DNA of 64,000 nt, taken from assembly GCA_030142905.1 (NCBI GenBank), contig JASJOG010000060.1:302001-366000 (forward strand). Direction: 5' to 3'. The notes under the pieces are model-generated. The model did no database searches. It had not been told where the DNA came from and saw nothing but the letters and a program-made list of their open reading frames with translations. Positions 63,751 to 64,000 of the stretch are shown here, piece by piece (the stretch's first letter is position 1; each line of letters opens with the position of its first letter). The DNA is from Heliopora coerulea. Its lineage: Eukaryota > Cnidaria > Anthozoa > Scleralcyonacea > Helioporidae. The translations under genes and the position numbers were made by a program.

Positions 63751-64000
63751 GTGAAGAAAAACAGTATCAATTTTAATCACACCAGCGAGGATTTATCAGA
63801 TGAAGAGATTATGAAACTTAAGAAACGGTACGTGTACTACCATAACCTATAAACGTGTTATAAATGGAAGTACAAGAAACTGAAGAAAGTAAATCTGTCT
63901 CTGAATATGCTAAGTCTAGGGTTAACAGTATCTGGTACTATAGCTGGTGGTATCACTTTGAATCCTATTATTTTAGGATGTATTAGCTGTCCAGGTATTT
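63751..64000 (+). pseudogene. Partial small membrane protein, element C (runs off window)
   Basis: The frame reads NSINFNHTSEDLSDEEIMKL, has TAA near 63849, then a basic stretch (KWKYKKLKKVNLSLNMLSLG) and a hydrophobic segment (LTVSGTIAGGITLNPIILGC) up to the window edge. No start ATG is evident. The product is unknown; position after the fibre matches the run of small membrane genes in B. Confidence 0.5.

Larger units (their letters stand above)
51931..64000 (+). mobile_element. Third virus-like element C (diverged, rearranged, right end outside window)
   Basis: Two blocks, 51931-54507 and 58910-64000, hold homologues of B genes: small membrane proteins, coiled-coil protein, post-ATPase protein, ATPase, capsid, anchored protein and fibre. 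They also hold a BRO-N/VRR-NUC gene not seen in A or B. The blocks are separated by repeat R2 and a truncated Gypsy copy. No integrase or TIR is visible. Protein similarity to A and B is much lower than between A and B, so C is a distinct lineage. Confidence 0.8.

Overview
The window is a piece of an animal nuclear genome that consists almost entirely of mobile DNA. The mix of families fits a cnidarian, most likely an anthozoan: EnSpm with a BEN-domain gene, ISL2EU with THAP and YqaJ proteins, PIF/Harbinger, Penelope with GIY-YIG, Ty3/Gypsy and many Polinton/Maverick-like virus elements. The species is inference. I see no ordinary host gene, tRNA, rRNA or CRISPR array.

The left half (1-34794) is a three-layer nest. 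The outer layer is a Polinton-like element (A, reversed, left end outside the window). It is cut at 5526/30103 by an EnSpm/CACTA-like transposon (5527-30100, duplicated TT, termini CCCTTAC...GTAAGGG). The transposase exon of that transposon is in turn cut by a complete second Polinton-like element (B, 9305-27140; 17,836 bp; TIRs of about 481 and 468 bp; 6-bp target duplication GTTCTA). A and B are paralogues, so one family has landed inside a transposon that had landed inside its own relative.

B gives the gene plan of the family. Leftward genes are a small basic-acidic protein, a FtsK/A32-type packaging ATPase, a double-jelly-roll-like major capsid candidate, a membrane protein and a chromodomain integrase. 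Rightward genes are a conserved C-terminally anchored protein, a penton-like minor capsid candidate, a phage-type repeat fibre, several small membrane or coiled-coil proteins, a SAP/NUMOD1-like protein and a protein-primed family B DNA polymerase. The ends carry a zinc-finger microprotein and an N-myristoylation-type protein (B), or an eIF2-beta-like gene (A). I found no adenovirus-type maturation protease.

The middle (34795-51900) holds a decayed PIF/Harbinger pair, a broken ISL2EU element invaded by a foldback repeat, a Penelope element split by a complete Gypsy-like LTR retrotransposon (5-bp duplication ACAAT), and a long dispersed repeat (R1) with a hAT-like gene fragment.

The right end (51931-64000) is a third, more diverged virus-like element (C). 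It has a BRO-N/VRR-NUC gene, ATPase, an N-truncated capsid gene, the conserved anchored protein and a short fibre. It is split by repeat R2 and a 5'-truncated Gypsy copy, lacks the integrase, and its gene order is permuted relative to B.

Nearly all virus-like genes carry stops or frameshifts. They look like fossils, although several indels lie in homopolymers and could be read errors.
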